Assembly: GCA_025175895.1 (NCBI GenBank)
Contig: JAKLTH010000222.1
Span: forward strand, 1-64,000
Reading direction: 5' to 3'
DNA from: Wurfbainia villosa
Lineage: Eukaryota > Streptophyta > Magnoliopsida > Zingiberales > Zingiberaceae
Length of the DNA stretch: 64,000 bases
The stretch's first letter is position 1. The number at the start of each line of letters is the position of its first letter. Below are positions 48,540 to 62,264 of this stretch, in pieces. The notes under the pieces are model-generated. The model did not search any database. It was not told where the DNA came from and worked only from the letters and a program-made list of their open reading frames with translations. The translations under genes were made by a program, and so were the position numbers.

Positions 48540-51500
48540 TCACATAGGAAATGTGCCTGTTAATTTGATATGCTCGAGGGTGCGACGGAGACCGTACTGA
48601 ACAACGGCTCGGTTACCAGCTCTGAAACCATCTCCGTATGCCGGCGATGTGTCAGATTCAATCTGGTGCTTAAAAAAATCTCCAAGTTTTCTCTCAAACT
48701 GAGACCTGGAACCCTTCTTGGATGATGTGGAAGAGGAGGAAGAGGTAGATGCAACGTTACTGCCAGAACCTCCGAAAATCTCTGAATCCAGCCACATATG
48801 TGCCAGAACCTGGCAAATCCCTTCTTCTACTTCTTGACTAAGGGTCCGATAGCCTATAAGGCAATGAGAAGGGCAGACAAATTAAAAGAGAACAAAAACA
48901 AATTCATTTTTTAGAAGCTCACAAAATATTTTCCAGCATGTCAATTTTTTTTGTAATTTAAAATGGATAATTCTTTTCATGACTCTTTCATCACACTAGA
49001 AATGAGTATTATCCAGCTGCATGGGTGTATATCCGAACAATCCCAGCCAAAACAGTATATCCAAGAAAAGTTATAAACCGAAGTCATTTTGAGCTGGTAG
49101 CTATAGTTTAATACACAGGAAGGACAAGCAGTGAGCTAAAAGCTGATCCAATTTTTTTAAGACTTCAACAAATTAATTTCGCATATATTAAAGTGTTGGG
49201 TGAAAATTTATAATAAAAGAATTCATGCCTACCCAAGTGAGAACATGAAGACACTTTAGATTTAAAATCAGTATTAACTACCTACCTTTAAGTCGGAGCC
49301 ATGCGTGCATCATCTCATGAGCTAAAATGGATCCTGTTAGTAGTCTGTACAAACAAGAACAGAACAAGTTCAACAAACGTATTGGACAACATATCACTTG
49401 TGAACTCAATCAATGATATTCTCTCTAAATGGCAAATTTTTATGTAAGTTATCTATTCTTTTGGTAGCTTATTGCAAAAGGTTTACAGGACATTCTAAAG
49501 AGCTAAAATCATTTCCAAAGGAAAACAATGTGCACTTGGCAATACCTTGGGAGACCATACAAAATGAGAATTGCAGTTACTTCACATCGACGAGTCAATC
49601 TATATGGCTCTGTTATCATGTCCATGACTCTGTTTCCAACCCCAATCTTTGGTCTCCTTAAAATCTATCCACATTTGAAGTTGTATTGATGAAAAAAGTT
49701 AAGGATGAAAAAAAAAACAAAATAATGCAACCTGAATATCACTGAACCAGGAATCGAAAAAACTAAGTCAGGTGAATAAGGTTTCTACCGTGCTAACAGT
49801 CTGTTCCTCAGATAGGCAAAGGCCTCTTGTTTCTGGGAGGCGATGGTGACCCTAAATCAAAGAAAACCAAACTTCACGCTAAATTCTGAATAAATGACGA
49901 CAACAATTATTCCCGTGCAATTAGCTCACATGTTTCTCTCCTTCCATGGCCTCATTTAGAGCTTGTCTCTCAACAAGAAGCAAAGGAACCTGCTGTTCAA
50001 TTTTCATATTTAGGCCTTCATAAAATTCCTGTATATCAAGATATAGTGGTTGGCATTCACTTGTATCCATTATTGAGGAATCAAGGCACTCTAAGCAGAG
50101 CTTCCTCCCATCGTCTAAAGTGACATACTTTGAGTCTCTGGACTGGAATTAGCACAAAACAGAAGGGAATAAAATATCACATAATTAAAAAACATTATGG
50201 AAACATACTGAGAAGATAAAAGGTATTTATGCCAACAGAAAAAACCATTATTAATAAATTGTATCCAAGTAAATAAATTTTCTAAAACCTGAAGATTGAT
50301 ATTAGAAACTTAAAACAACCTCCATTCTTTCACAACTGCAGCATCTTGGTGTACCATCCATCTCATGAGAAGGACAATACTTCTGCAACCAGAAAGGATG
50401 TGCCCTGTACTCAATAAGGCCATTCATATTTGTTGGTATCTGAAAAAAAAAATCATGATAATAGGCTATGCATTATCCAAAATTTCTTAAAAGGAAAATC
50501 TCATTATGAAATTCCTTAATATAGCTGCAGCAGAATTTGAGACCCAGCATTCAAAAGTCAACGTACATAGTGAGACAGGTTTAGATTTCAAAAGCATGGC
50601 CTTTCATGGTAAATTGGATTGACATGTAATCATCTGTTTATATTTTGTTAATCTTCATGAGCAGTAATCGGGGTATCAATGCCGAGGACAATTGACGAGA
50701 AACTAAGATACTTCTGTTGGTAAAATAACAAGGACAGCATTTCCCATTGGGCCTAGCAACATGATATAAAAGGTTCTTATCAGTAGACAGCAACTTTAAC
50801 AACTGACAAGGAAACATAAAAGGTCCAAATTGTTGAACCTAAGCTACCTACAGAAAGCAATCAATGCTTGGCCTAACTTTATTCAGTGCCGTACTATAAT
50901 TAAGAAACTGCCCGAGAAGAAAAGTCAGTAGTGTTATTATTATGTAGCAAAATAGAATCCGAATTTTAATTACAAGGATAAATTGACAGGTAACACTTAG
51001 CAAATATAAAGATTTGCTAGATAAAAATAGAATCCCAGTTTACTTTTCCTTTGTTTTCTTCTCTCAGATCACTTCATTGTATATAAATACTCTGCAACCT
51101 TGTCTTCATTAATAAAGGAAGCGTTTTCCTTCCTCTTTTCCACAAAAAGAGGGGGGCAAAACATTAAGGTTGCAAACTTGAACTACGATTAAACATGACT
51201 TTTGTTAAATAACAGTAGATATGAATTGATTATTGGATGCAAACAAAACTATGACATTTGTTTGAATAAATAAACAAATAACCAAATTACCAGTGACCAA
51301 ATTCCAATTTTACCTTTGGTTATATTTATCCCTCACGTTTAGCAAGGAAACTTTTGTCTTGATTTGAATCTAGTATCAGAAATAGAGTTGTTTCCACTTT
51401 TTTATTTCTCAAGAAAAGCCCGTGATACAGGCCTATTAGTTTATTAGGTAGAGGTTCTTAAAACAAAGTTTAATCAAGTGATGAAAAAGCTCAAATAGTT

Positions 51501-54500
51501 TGACAGAAATCTGCAACCAGAAAATTTCTTCTTGTTACCACGGAAACTGTGGAATTTAGCAGTCAACAAAGTATCTGAGGTCTTAGCGAGATGAGGTGAC
51601 CATGCTAACTAGGTTCCAGACAATGACACAAGTCTTTCTCTTACTTTGTAATTACTATTCATGTTCCACCACAAGTCAACCTTAGATGTCTTGGCAAGAT
51701 TAACATACTAAGTAATAACTACAAATTCTGCGACATGAGACTGTAAGCTTCAAGTTATTGAATACAAGAACTTCAATATCCAAAAGACAAGGAATATTAT
51801 GTAATGATGAGTTAATTGGAACAAACAAGTCCAAGCAATAAATATCCTTTGCAGATAACAATACAAAATGTCCTTTCTTTTACAAAAAGCAAGTGGTGAA
51901 ATGTCCTTTCTCATAATACGTTACTATTATTTGAACTTTCAACAAAATAAACACCTACGATCTTTTCTAATTCTCATTATATCATTCCAAGGATTTTCTA
52001 GAAAGATAAGTACTCACAAATTGCTTGCATACGTCACATTTGGGATGATAAAGCTCCTTGTAGCAAGATTTATGGTATGGAAAATTCCCAGACATGGAGA
52101 ACTGTAACAAGAAGATGATGAATGGTGATTTGGTGAGTATTAAATATTGTCCATGTATACATACCATCACCATTAATACTTACCTCATAATCAGATATTG
52201 GCTGTTTACAGGAATGACAACAAAAACATTCTGGATGCCAATAAGCATCCATGCAACTAAGAAAACGCCCATGGCCAATCTCATTATTACATCCAGCGCA
52301 CACCCTGCAGCATCAAGGTATATAATGATGAGAAACAGGAAGCATAGAGTTCGAATCATTTGGTACTGGACTATAGTAACAAAAGGAAACCAAGAGACAC
52401 AGTGAGTGCAAGCGATGGTATTTTTTCAATTAAAATGTCATGGTACACTGAAGTTTGAACTAGAGACATACAATTTAATAAAATGGCTTAACACTATGTA
52501 CAATAACCTTGATTTTGAAATTCAAAATACTTAACAAGATAGGGTCATCAAACTTGTCTCTTTGTTAACTTTTCATCTAGTATTTACCAACTGGAATAAT
52601 AGGAAAATTTGATGATACACCATGATTTGAAATCTTAAAACTTTTTCCTTTTGCTCAAAGTTCGCGCGATGATAAAAAAATGTGTACTTGAAAAGATAAT
52701 GAAACATACATGTATGTTGTAAACACAATTAACATATACAGTGTATGGTGTACGAATTTTTCAGAATGGCAGAAAATAGGATAAAGTTCTGGCATTCAGA
52801 CAGCTTAGTAAACTGTATACTTGTTATAAAAATATGCACTTGTATTTGACTGACAATTCACTAACTTTTTCTATTAGTCTATAGGTCAACAGAAGTGAAA
52901 TTAAAGTCTCAAATTTTCGTTTCAAATTTTATTTTATTTGGTTCTTTCCACCTATATGCAATTATCTTGTACCAAATTAGATTCCTGATATTACCAAGTA
53001 AAGTTGTGAATTGGCCGAGTATATAAAAACAAGCCATGAGTTCCAAGTTTTCATCATTTGGTCAAGTGTTATTGTCTAATCCCCACTATGTGATCAAATA
53101 CACATTGTTGAATCCCAAGTTGACTATTAAGGCAAACAAAACAAAGCAACATCATGTAGTAAACACCGTGGGGCAATGGTGCCATAATCATATCAGGCTC
53201 ATCACGATCAATTTTACACTTGAAACTGATTACAGGTGTTATCAAATATGGTATACAACTTTACCAAAAGCTGATTAGAACGCTTTGATTATGTTATTTG
53301 ACCAAACTAAACATCACTCCTGTAGAACCCATCCAAAAGATAACTTGAGAAAGAGAAACAATAGATAATATATATTACACATATCATATAATATCTGTTC
53401 CATTCCAAATCTATGATGCTCTTGAAAATTAATCAATATTTAAAATAGACCAGGTTTAGCAGCAAAATCACCTGAACCCTGATGAGAAGAGAAATGGCAT
53501 TGGCGGAAAAGAATGACCATTTTCTCGAGGAGGAGAATATACATTAAGACTTTCTTGTAAAGCCCTTGCAAGCTGCTCATCTTCCTCCAAGCTAGAAACA
53601 TTTTCTAACAGAGAGCAAGCCAACGATTAAGAAACCAAATCAAATATATAGGTAGGATGTTGACTATTATTAACTATTAAGGCATCATGGAATCTTCTAA
53701 TAATATTATGGATTATCCAGAAGATTTCAATCTTTTAATAAAATTATGCATTGCTTGAAAGAAGAAACTCACAAACTTTAATATATCAGTATCAAGAAAA
53801 GATGAATTCTAAAGAATAATCAAAGAGAATATAAAGAAACCATCTCATCAAGAAAGATCATGCATTTTAATCCATTCTAACAAAGATTAAAAAAACTAAA
53901 GATAAAAAAGAAAAAAAAATAAAAGTTGAATAAACTGAAAGAATCTAATCGTTGTTATTCCCATTGAAACTTCGAGATGAAAGATGTGGTTGTTAAACTT
54001 ATGGATGCAATGATTGTTTAAACTAAAATATCATCACTATTTTCAACAGAAACAACCCCTCACATGTTCATCACAAGAAAATAATAATTTTAATGGGAAA
54101 ATTCCCAAAGAAATGTGCCTAAAAGTGCTTTCGAAATGCAATTTAAAATTAAAAAGAAACATTTCAAATTTCAGTTTCACAAACACTGGAGAACATACAA
54201 GAGTTATAGCACACACATTTGTTAGGTTTCTTATAGTTAGCAAATGAATACAATATATTCTCATCAAAGAGTATAAAAGGCAGTCCAGTGCACGAACCCC
54301 CCGCCATACGGGGTCCTGGAGAAGGATCCATTGTACGCAGTCTTACCTTGCTTTGTAAGAGACTATTTTCAGGATTCGAACCCATGACCTCTAAGTCACA
54401 AGGCAAAGCAACAACTTTACCGCTGCGTCAAGGCTCCCTAAAGAGTATTCTCACGAAAGAGTATACACTCCCTATTTTTCACTTAATAAATTTTTTGATT

Positions 54501-56731
54501 AGAAAAACTGAATCAATTAAAGTGGAAGAAACAAACCAAGTGATACTACCATAATGATATAGTTAAAAGAAATGACCTATGTACTGCAAATAATGACCTT
54601 GCATAGAGCACCAAGCACAATGGTGGAATAGATCCATATAGCCAGCCCCAAATGATTACAATAATGCAACTTATTGTATAATCCAGTACATGTTCTAGTT
54701 TATTTGTTTAAGTATTTTAAGAATCCACAATAAAATTGATGCAGATGCCAAGTCAAAACAAGAATAAGGGTTTCTTTATATCTTCATAACCAGTGTAAAG
54801 TATCTAAACGCTACGACATATATTGTAGTATTAAGTATGGCATTGAGTTCAATGGGATAAGATCCAGGACCAGCACAGTTCTTGATGATGGTGCTCTCAC
54901 AGATCCACTACCAATCTATATTTGATTCCTAATTACCAAATATGCATTGCTAATGAATATAGACAAGACAGATGTGTCCGAGAAAGGAAGATGTGTTGAT
55001 TTTCCTATAGCTCTCAGAACCACAAACACTGACTAGTGGTCTGATTTGGATATAGACCTATCCAACTACTCCACGAGTATAGATCAAAAAACTTAAAAAT
55101 GGAAATCTGGTTCGACATTTTAACAAACCACAAATCTGGCATATTTTCACGTGTGGTTAATTGGGTTTGATCTGTTTTTCAACACATCATTTTTGTTTCT
55201 AGTTTGGGTTGGTCCAAGCCTAGATTTGAATCCCAGTTGAAAAATATTAATGCAAACAATGGAAACACATAAGAGCATAAACAACAGGGAAAGAAAAGAG
55301 GCAATCTTTTGCATTCTGTTATAGTATTACTATGTATACAGAAGAAGATTTGAATGAAAGATTGTATGGCGAGATATGTTATTGATACAACATAGGGGTT
55401 TCCTCATGTTGTATACAGAAAAGAGGCAATCTTATGCATAGAACTTACCTATGGGTTTTGCCTTTTTATGCTCTTCTTCAGATAAGGAAAGTGCAATTGC
55501 ACGGTCTATATCTTCATTTTCATAGTCTGAGAGGGGATGCTGTGTTCCCTGCGTTTGTGATATAAAAGATTATTCACATTAAGAATTTAGTGGTGAAAAA
55601 TACTCTCAAGTACCAAAAAAGAATTGGTTTCCTCATGCTGTGTCAAACAGAAAGTGATCTGAAGAACAACCTGCTTTATTTTTTTATAAGAAAATAGCAA
55701 GTGGCTAGAGTTGGTTATGCAAACTATTTCCAGAGTTCTGTGATGATATTTGTGCATTTTAAAATAAAGAATATGAAGACTCTTCGTCAAGTTGTTCATA
55801 CAACTGTTCTCCCATATATCACTTATTTTGATCCAAATTTCTAATGCTAGGGTTATCGCTCTGCCCTAACAACAAGAATTTCACAATGAGGCAAACAAAA
55901 TGTGAAGTCCTTCGGTTCATATTGGTCCCAGTAAAAAAAATTGGTGTGACAGACATGGAGGATCACATAGTCCTAAACATAGTCCAGATATCTGTAGAGA
56001 TTTGCTACATGGACAATCACCCATGTGTGGTTGATGTAGTTAAGGTAGATAAGGAGCAATATCTGATACCATGTCAAGAAAGATTGCAATGAATGTTTGA
56101 GCCTGCTATGATTACCCACACATATATACTAATGAATAAGGCCAATAAGCATACCTTAATAGACCCTCACCCTCCTCAATAACATGTTTCATTTAGTTAA
56201 TATCAAATTTGCAAAATTTTATTTTTACCATGGAGGGAAACGGAATGATGAGATCATGTGGCAGAGAAGCAATAAGCAAGCTGAAACAAATTGTTTGATA
56301 AAGGGGGAACAAGAAATTTAGGGGGCGTTTGGTATCTGTTTTCTTCTCCGTTTTTCATTTTCATTTTCTGCGAAAACGAGAAAACGCATTTGGTTCGCAT
56401 TTTCCATCTCCATTTTCTAAAAAATAAAGGAGCGTTTTCTGAAAAACTGGAAAACGAGAAATAATCGTTTTCTGTTTCCATTTTCGTTTTCCAAAAAATA
56501 AAAGAGTGTTTTGGAAAACAAAACAAAAACTCGTTTTCTTTTTTGAAAATGAGAGAATGAAAGCGAATGTAAAATTCTCTCTGAACCAAACGCCCTTAGA
56601 TTCTTGTATTTACCACTTACCAAGGAATTAAATGGTTCATTCCAAACTCCATCATCTCCATATCTGTCATGATATTGCCCCTCTGATACTCTATGGCTGG
56701 AGCCTTTAAAAAATTTGCTCAGCCAACCCAT
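48540..56731 (-). CDS. DA1: DA1-type ubiquitin receptor / LIM-domain peptidase
   Basis: DA1 proteins bind ubiquitin, are activated by ubiquitination and cleave growth regulators, which limits organ and seed size. Eleven coding exons, read 56731 to 48540, are 56731-56621, 55548-55449, 53604-53472, 52304-52184, 52101-52018, 50439-50320, 50142-49930, 49861-49799, 49664-49546, 49344-49286 and 48853-48540, giving 478 residues in frame. The N-terminus [20 protein letters not shown] is family-typical. Two ubiquitin-interacting motifs are visible ([15 protein letters not shown] and [13 protein letters not shown]). A LIM domain follows ([31 protein letters not shown]) and a second zinc-binding block ([17 protein letters not shown]). 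The peptidase motif is HEMMH in [15 protein letters not shown], with the trailing [11 protein letters not shown]. The C-terminus ([20 protein letters not shown]) matches. No damage seen. Confidence 0.95.
54276..54446 (-). mobile_element. Au-type SINE, second copy
   Basis: Minus-strand reading gives AGGGAGCCTTGACGCAGCGG, GGTCATGGGTTCGAATCCTG (B box), TCTCTTACAAAGCAAGGTAA and GGTTCGTGCACTGGACTGCC, the Au family order. Flanks ATTCTCATCAAAGAGTATA (54257-54275) and ATTCTCACGAAAGAGTATA (54447-54465) are a 19-base duplication with two mismatches. It sits in a DA1 intron in sense with the gene. Confidence 0.88.
54617..54654 (+). mobile_element. Short RTE LINE 3'-end scrap
   Basis: CAATGGTGGAATAGATCC followed by ATATAGCCAGCCCCAAATG matches the last bases before the tail of the full RTE (CAATGGCGTAGAAGGATCC, ATATAGCCGACCCC). 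No tail or duplication is seen. Confidence 0.45.
56321..56595. mobile_element. TTA-flanked MITE, best-preserved copy
   Basis: The 275-base element starts GGGGGCGTTTGGTATC and ends AACCAAACGCCC, giving terminal inverted repeats of about 11 bases, with TTA on both sides (56318-56320 and 56596-56598). The interior alternates GTTTTC and GAAAAC tracts. It lies in DA1 intron 1 only 25 bases from the splice donor. Termini and TTA duplication suggest a Tourist-like, non-autonomous element. Confidence 0.75.
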
Positions 56732-58085
56732 AATGTGTATGCTATCTTAACATTCCTGCTGCAAATTATGGTTGCATATTAGACACCCAATCAGCATAAT
56801 ACAGCATAGGCAAGTCAAAATTTCAGAAGCAATAAACTAGTCAGGAAACAGCGCATAATTTGATTAAATCTTTGTTTTAAAAAAAAAACTTAATCAAAAA
56901 TATGTGCAAGTGAAGCACAAGTCAAAAAAGTAAGAATTTAGTGGGTGATCGATATAGAGAAGTTGCAGGAGTGTCATGTTTTCAAAGGTAAAGACAAAAT
57001 TTTTAGTACAAGATAGATCATAAAAGTGAAAATAGGATAAAATACATAATGATACTATCAAAGCATAATCATTTATCAACAAAATAGAAATATTTTCCTG
57101 TAACTCTTGTTAATTGTTCAAAGGTTATTATCAACTTTTCCAAAATTCTTGTGGGACGGAATGGCACACTTTGTATAATGTGGTTCCTATCACTTGCATG
57201 TTTTTAAAGAAATTACAAATCGATGTTAAGAGTGACAAGGTTATGGAGGCCTGATAAGTTCTCTAATCACAAACTAAATTATATTAGAAAATGGCATAAG
57301 TTGCCTATCATGCCCATGCGGCTGACGTTATGAAAAACACAGCCAATTTCTCTTCGACTGAAAGATGAAATATCTCAAACAGTAGTTTTCCTCCAAGAAT
57401 GCCATATTAGAAAATGGCATGCACTTTTAACAACAAAAGGATAAACAAGACAAAAATGGAACTTTTGATTGCCTTTTTCGGAGACCTAGACAACAACAAG
57501 TTATTCGTCACCATCCAAATAGCATATTCAGATTCCTCCAAGAATTTTCGGCTTGAACCCCTGTAAAATAATTACTTTGTTCTTTACAGGAGACCACGAT
57601 TGGAAATCGTACCACTGGGTACATACAAGGGATCAGGTATCATGCGGGACGCGCAGAAAAAGGTAATCGTGGAGCAAAGATCTGCACATCGAAGGTCATA
57701 ACGTACAAAAAGGTTAAGCACAATCATCGTCGTAGTTCTGTTCGATGGGAGCATCGCGGCCAAAGCTAATTAGAGGATTCGCAGCATGAGATGCGGAAAA
57801 AGGAGACGTCCAACTATCAAAGAATATCTGAATCTCGTGGTCGAGGATTGGGATTGGGCAGAAACCCTAACGTCTCTAATCGCGAGTAGGGGCTGCGGCG
57901 GGAAGGAATCAAGGCAGGAATAAGGACGAAAAATAACGAGATTAGTAGTAGGCGGAGAATACAATACGGGGAGGAGCAGGTGAGTACCTTCGCAGAGATC
58001 GCCGGCGGAGCAGAGGAGGAAGAGAGAACAGCTTCCTCCGCTAATCGGGCCAGGACGAAGGGATGCGGACAGTTCACGTTAGCCA
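56732..58085 (-). other. DA1 5' leader with probable leader intron
   Basis: A minus-strand donor (GCGAAG|GTACTC, exon edge 57988) and an acceptor (TTGCAG, exon edge about 56758) suggest a non-coding first exon at about 57988-58085 joined to the exon carrying the start codon. A GC-rich segment (57.7-58.15 kb) supports a promoter nearby. No other gene was found in the interval. Confidence 0.5.
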
Positions 58086-58093
58086 GGAGAGAG

Positions 58094-58122
58094 ACTCTCT
58101 CTCTCTCTCTTCTCTCTCTCTC
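58094..58122. repeat. CT microsatellite at the DA1 promoter/leader
   Basis: A CT-rich tract (GA-rich on the DA1 strand), of a kind often found in plant leaders and bound by GAGA-binding BPC proteins; function here is inferred. Confidence 0.7.
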
Positions 58123-59480
58123 CGTAGCCGGCAGGTTTGACGTGACTCCGCGTACGGGACCGCCACGGAGTGTCGGATTTGGGAGTCGATTTTGGATCTA
58201 GATATTATACGTATATAATTACAAAATGTATGAAAAATATGGAACTCATATACTGCAAGTTATGCTGCAAGTTGGGTGTTATTGCATATTGTTGTAAATT
58301 TGTAGCTCACATAGCGAATATTCATAATTTAACTTTTTAGTATTTAAGGAATTGTCCACTTTCTAAAAAGTGTACGGTTTTGTATGATACTGCCCAATTT
58401 TTATAATTTGGTTATTAAATAACTTGTTAAAATTTCAAGATAATAACTGATTAACTACTTCCCAAATATACACACAAAAAAAAATATTATTATTATATGT
58501 TAGGTGGATAATAGCACCAGTTTTCAGACGAGAAAGAAGTTGAGCATCATCAGGGATGAATCGTTGAACATTGAGCAAGAGGTACAACATTCATCAATTA
58601 GGTTCACTTTGGATGGCAGTCTCGGACGATGATTTATTGTTATCTCTCAGTAGCACCGTCAATTTTTTTAATAAATTCTCAATTTTTCAAACCCTATAAT
58701 ATCTTCCGAAAACTATCAATTTTTTTAATACTATTTAAGGAGCATTTTAATTCATGGAGAATTTTTTATTTTTCTTTTTTAGAAAAATAAAAAATGATTT
58801 TTTTATATTTTCCAATTTTTCAAAACAAATATTTTTATTTTTTGAAAAACGAAAATAAAACAGAAAATAGAAAATAATTTTTTTATGTTTTTCAGTTTTC
58901 AAAAAAATGCTCCTTTATTTTTTTTTAAAAAACGGAGATAAAAAATACTAACAAAATACGATTTTTCATTTTCTCAAAAAATAAAAATAAAAAATGAAAA
59001 ATTTTCCGTCAATCAAATACCTCTTACTTTCTCGAACATCAGTAGTTCTCTGAACTTTTTTAATCACTTAGCAAAGCTCAAAAATCACATACAAAATTCC
59101 TTATAACGATTATCATATCCTGCCTCATAACTACCATGTGTATAATAATTCCTAAATACGTAATCGTAATCATCCATGTGGAATAACCTACAATGGTTAT
59201 TCCCTAATAATTCTCTAAAAAATATTACAGGTTAAAATACTATATAAAATCTCGGGAAGTAAAAGAAAAGAGGATTCTTTCACTGTTACGCCAAGATACT
59301 TCTTTATCCCTGAGTTTTGTCATTTTGTTATTCTTTTTTGTTTTTTATTCTTTACTATTGTGTTCTTGACCATCTTCAAACATCTATCCAAGCAAATTTA
59401 TATCATTTGTAACACAAACAAATGTACAGATCCCCGACGCAATCAAAACCGTGTGTAAATTTTACAAAGAGGTTATACGT
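58123..59480. other. AT-rich spacer between DA1 and the hydrolase gene
   Basis: Apart from the DA1 promoter on the left, a MITE at 58739-59023 and the hydrolase 3' UTR on the right, nothing is recognised. Confidence 0.6.
58739..59023. mobile_element. TTA-flanked MITE, decayed copy
   Basis: It begins GGAGCATTTTAATTC after TTTAA and ends AATCAAATACCTC before TTA, and shares the alternating GAAAA/TTTTC interior, including a GCTCCTTTATTTTTT block, with the 56321-56595 copy. The terminal repeats are degenerate. Confidence 0.55.
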
Positions 59481-62264
59481 TCACTTCACCCAGCCCATAT
59501 CCTCTCCAATCTGTCGAGTGTCGACGCTCCTCCGCCCTCTGTCGATTTGATCTATGCGCTCTGCGTACAAACCGAAGCAGTCTAAACTCCTCCTTGACTT
59601 CTCCATTTGGTCGAATGAGACATCCAGTTTTGCCAACTTATCAAAATTAGAAGACTTCTGGTCCTTGCTCCTAGGCTTCTCTGTGTTTGGCTTTGATTTA
59701 TCTCGGCGACTGGTGCTCCTCCTTGGTGGCTCGAAGCAGTCAGTGCTCTTCCTGGGCGGTTCGAAGTGGTCAGAGGTTTTCCTCCGAGTGCTCCTCAGCG
59801 AAGGTGTTTTCTCGACTGTCGTTATGAATTTTCTGAGGTGTTTGATGTATTCAGGGAAAAGTTCCAAGTCACAATGTTTTCCTCCTTGTAGCCAGAGTGG
59901 CTCATGCTTCTTCTTGCACAGTTCCCACAGTTTCTGTCCATGAGAGAAGTCCACGACTTCATCTGCTGTGCCCTGCAGAATAGTGCATCGAATAATTAAC
60001 AACCGCATTTAGTCTGCACAAGTAATGATTGAAACATCGAACTTTTTGTTATAATTGTCATAAATGAAGAGATATACGATGGCCTTTATGAAGTATTTAT
60101 TATCATAAAGACACAGGAATGTTGGAGGAAGCATGCATGGAGCTTTTGCTCAAAACAGTGGACTTAACCTCAAGCAGGACAAAACGTTAGTTATTTTTAA
60201 AAACAAAATCAGCCTTGACAACCAGGAAACTATTTAATTTTGCTAGATGAAATGATTTCAACTACATTAATTAAGGAATCAAAACTAAATGGATAATTAG
60301 CAAATTTATCATGGATAAACTAGCCCAGCCCACCCATCTAGTAGGATAAGACTTTATTGTTGTTGTAGTAATAGTATCGTGGGTAAACTGTGACCAATGG
60401 ATTGCATATGTCCTATAAAGGGAGGAATATATGCTATAAAGAGAAAATGCACCGACTTTAGTTAACTTAGGGCCAATGATCAAACCGACGCTGCAAAAAT
60501 ATATGTCAGTTAGGATTTTTATATCATAAAATATTAATTTCATACAGGCGAAACAAAAAATTGTGTGCTTCAATCTGGAAACACTTTTGAATTATCTGTG
60601 TGCGCAAAAATTTAGTGCATGAAAGCTTTAGTTCTTGGCATGTGCTACTGATTTCTGGTTTCATCCTGCAATTCCAAATAGCTATTAAGGTAGCATGTTG
60701 AATTTTGTGGAGAGTGCTATTAGATGTACAGTTCATAGACTACCTAATACCGGTTTGTTAGTAGAAACAAAGCTGTACTGACTACATAAGTACATTATAA
60801 CATACAATGAAAAAAAATCAATATTCACTTATGGTGAGAACCCAAACATCATATGACATTCAAATATTTCGTACGGAAAAAAAACTGTGCAAACTCTTGG
60901 TTCTATTCAACATTTAAATCTCACTTCATTTCAATTTCTCTTTAACTTGATGTTTGTTCTCTTTATGTCTATTGTATGTCCTTAACTTGAAATCAGTCCA
61001 AATATTAGTCTATTATCAAGAATGTAAATAAATTGAAGGATAGACTAAAAGTGGCCTATCACAAAATAAGACAAAAGAGTCGTCATTTGAAACAAATGCA
61101 TACATGCTATAAGAGTCAACTTTCTATGCATATTTACAATCAAATGCTTTCACTAGAGGATAAAAGAGGAGATGCCTTGAACAATTTCTGATAGCATCAA
61201 ACCCTTTCAAGTCTAACAAAAACTAGTTGCTACAATCTGTTTGGTCGACACAGATAATCAGAATCACAATAACTTGTTGTTTGTTTGCAATTGACTGTAA
61301 ATAAGAAATCTTACAGTGACGGAGCAAAAGGGGCTTGATCGGTGGCAGGATATACAATGTACCATGCAAAACTGAAACTTAAAGATGTTGACAAGAGCCA
61401 AAACTCTCAACTGAACTACATTTTTATCTGCTCATAGCAGCGTCAGATATCTATGTCAATTTGAAGATTTATTGGACAACACTTCGCTTAACAACCAAAG
61501 AGGACGGTATACCAGGCCACAAAATAATTCTGACGCTTCAAAGTTAGCTAAGATATATTAGTGAACAAGCATTGCACCTTGTTTCAATGAATGGGTTAAA
61601 TCAGATTACCAGAATAATAGCTTCTTCAAGTATGTAAAATATCTGAGAGAAATAATGAAGAAACTACAAATTTCCACTGGGGAATAAGTGTTATTTTAAC
61701 ATGAAATTGAACTTTGTGCAAGTAAATATAGAATGTGAGAGCAAATATGCTTACATGAATTACTAGCACGGGACAGTTGACCAATGATATTTTGTCAATA
61801 TTCTGGAAACAAAATTAACTAGAACGTTAAGAAATTAAAAAAAAAACTAAAGATGCAAAAACAATAAAAGCAAAGAAAACCCATATAAATGAAATTCAAC
61901 CTTGTAGATGTCGAACCAGTATGTATGTTTCACAGGATACATTACTCTTAAACCTGAGAGTATAGGGCTATGCAATACTACAGCTCGTAAGCAAGGCAGG
62001 CGAGCAGCCAAATCCACAGTCGGTCCACTTCCTACAGATTGACCATATAGGATAATTTCATCCTCCTTGGCACCATAGTTTTCTTTGAGGCACTTATAAG
62101 CAGCCTCTATATCAGCATATGTGTTATGCTCACTCGGCTTCATCAGTGAAAATTTTTAGTTACCTTGACTGTTATTACTAATCGACTAGAAAATATAGAA
62201 CATAGTTAAGGAAGTGAGTGTATAAACCTTTCCAGTTGATTGTCCATATCCAGAGTAGTCATAC
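59481..62264 (-). CDS. ABHD17-like alpha/beta hydrolase with long basic C-terminal tail, 3' part
   Basis: It is a serine hydrolase related to animal ABHD17 depalmitoylases; the plant substrate is not known to me. Exons read from the right are 62264-62228, 62137-61901, 61802-61755 and 59972-59481, about 271 residues; the N-terminal exons are beyond the window. Motifs: [12 protein letters not shown], the nucleophile elbow [11 protein letters not shown] (catalytic Ser), [12 protein letters not shown], the Asp region [11 protein letters not shown] and the catalytic His in GGKHCDLE. After the fold a tail of about 110 residues, rich in Arg, Lys, Ser and Asp, contains near-repeats [10 protein letters not shown] and [10 protein letters not shown] and ends GEDMGWVK. 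No breaks. Function of the tail is unknown. Confidence 0.9.
60321..60368 (+). mobile_element. RTE LINE 3'-end scrap with TTG tail
   Basis: AGCCCAGCCCACCCATCTAG, then TAGGATAAGACTTTATTGTT and TTG units match the terminal bases and tail of the full RTE. It lies in the hydrolase intron 59973-61754; no duplication was identified. Confidence 0.5.

Noticed and set aside
56254..56589. 111-residue Phe/Lys-rich reading frame
   Set aside because: It lies over the MITE interior; the DA1 exon ends at 56621 with a good splice donor.
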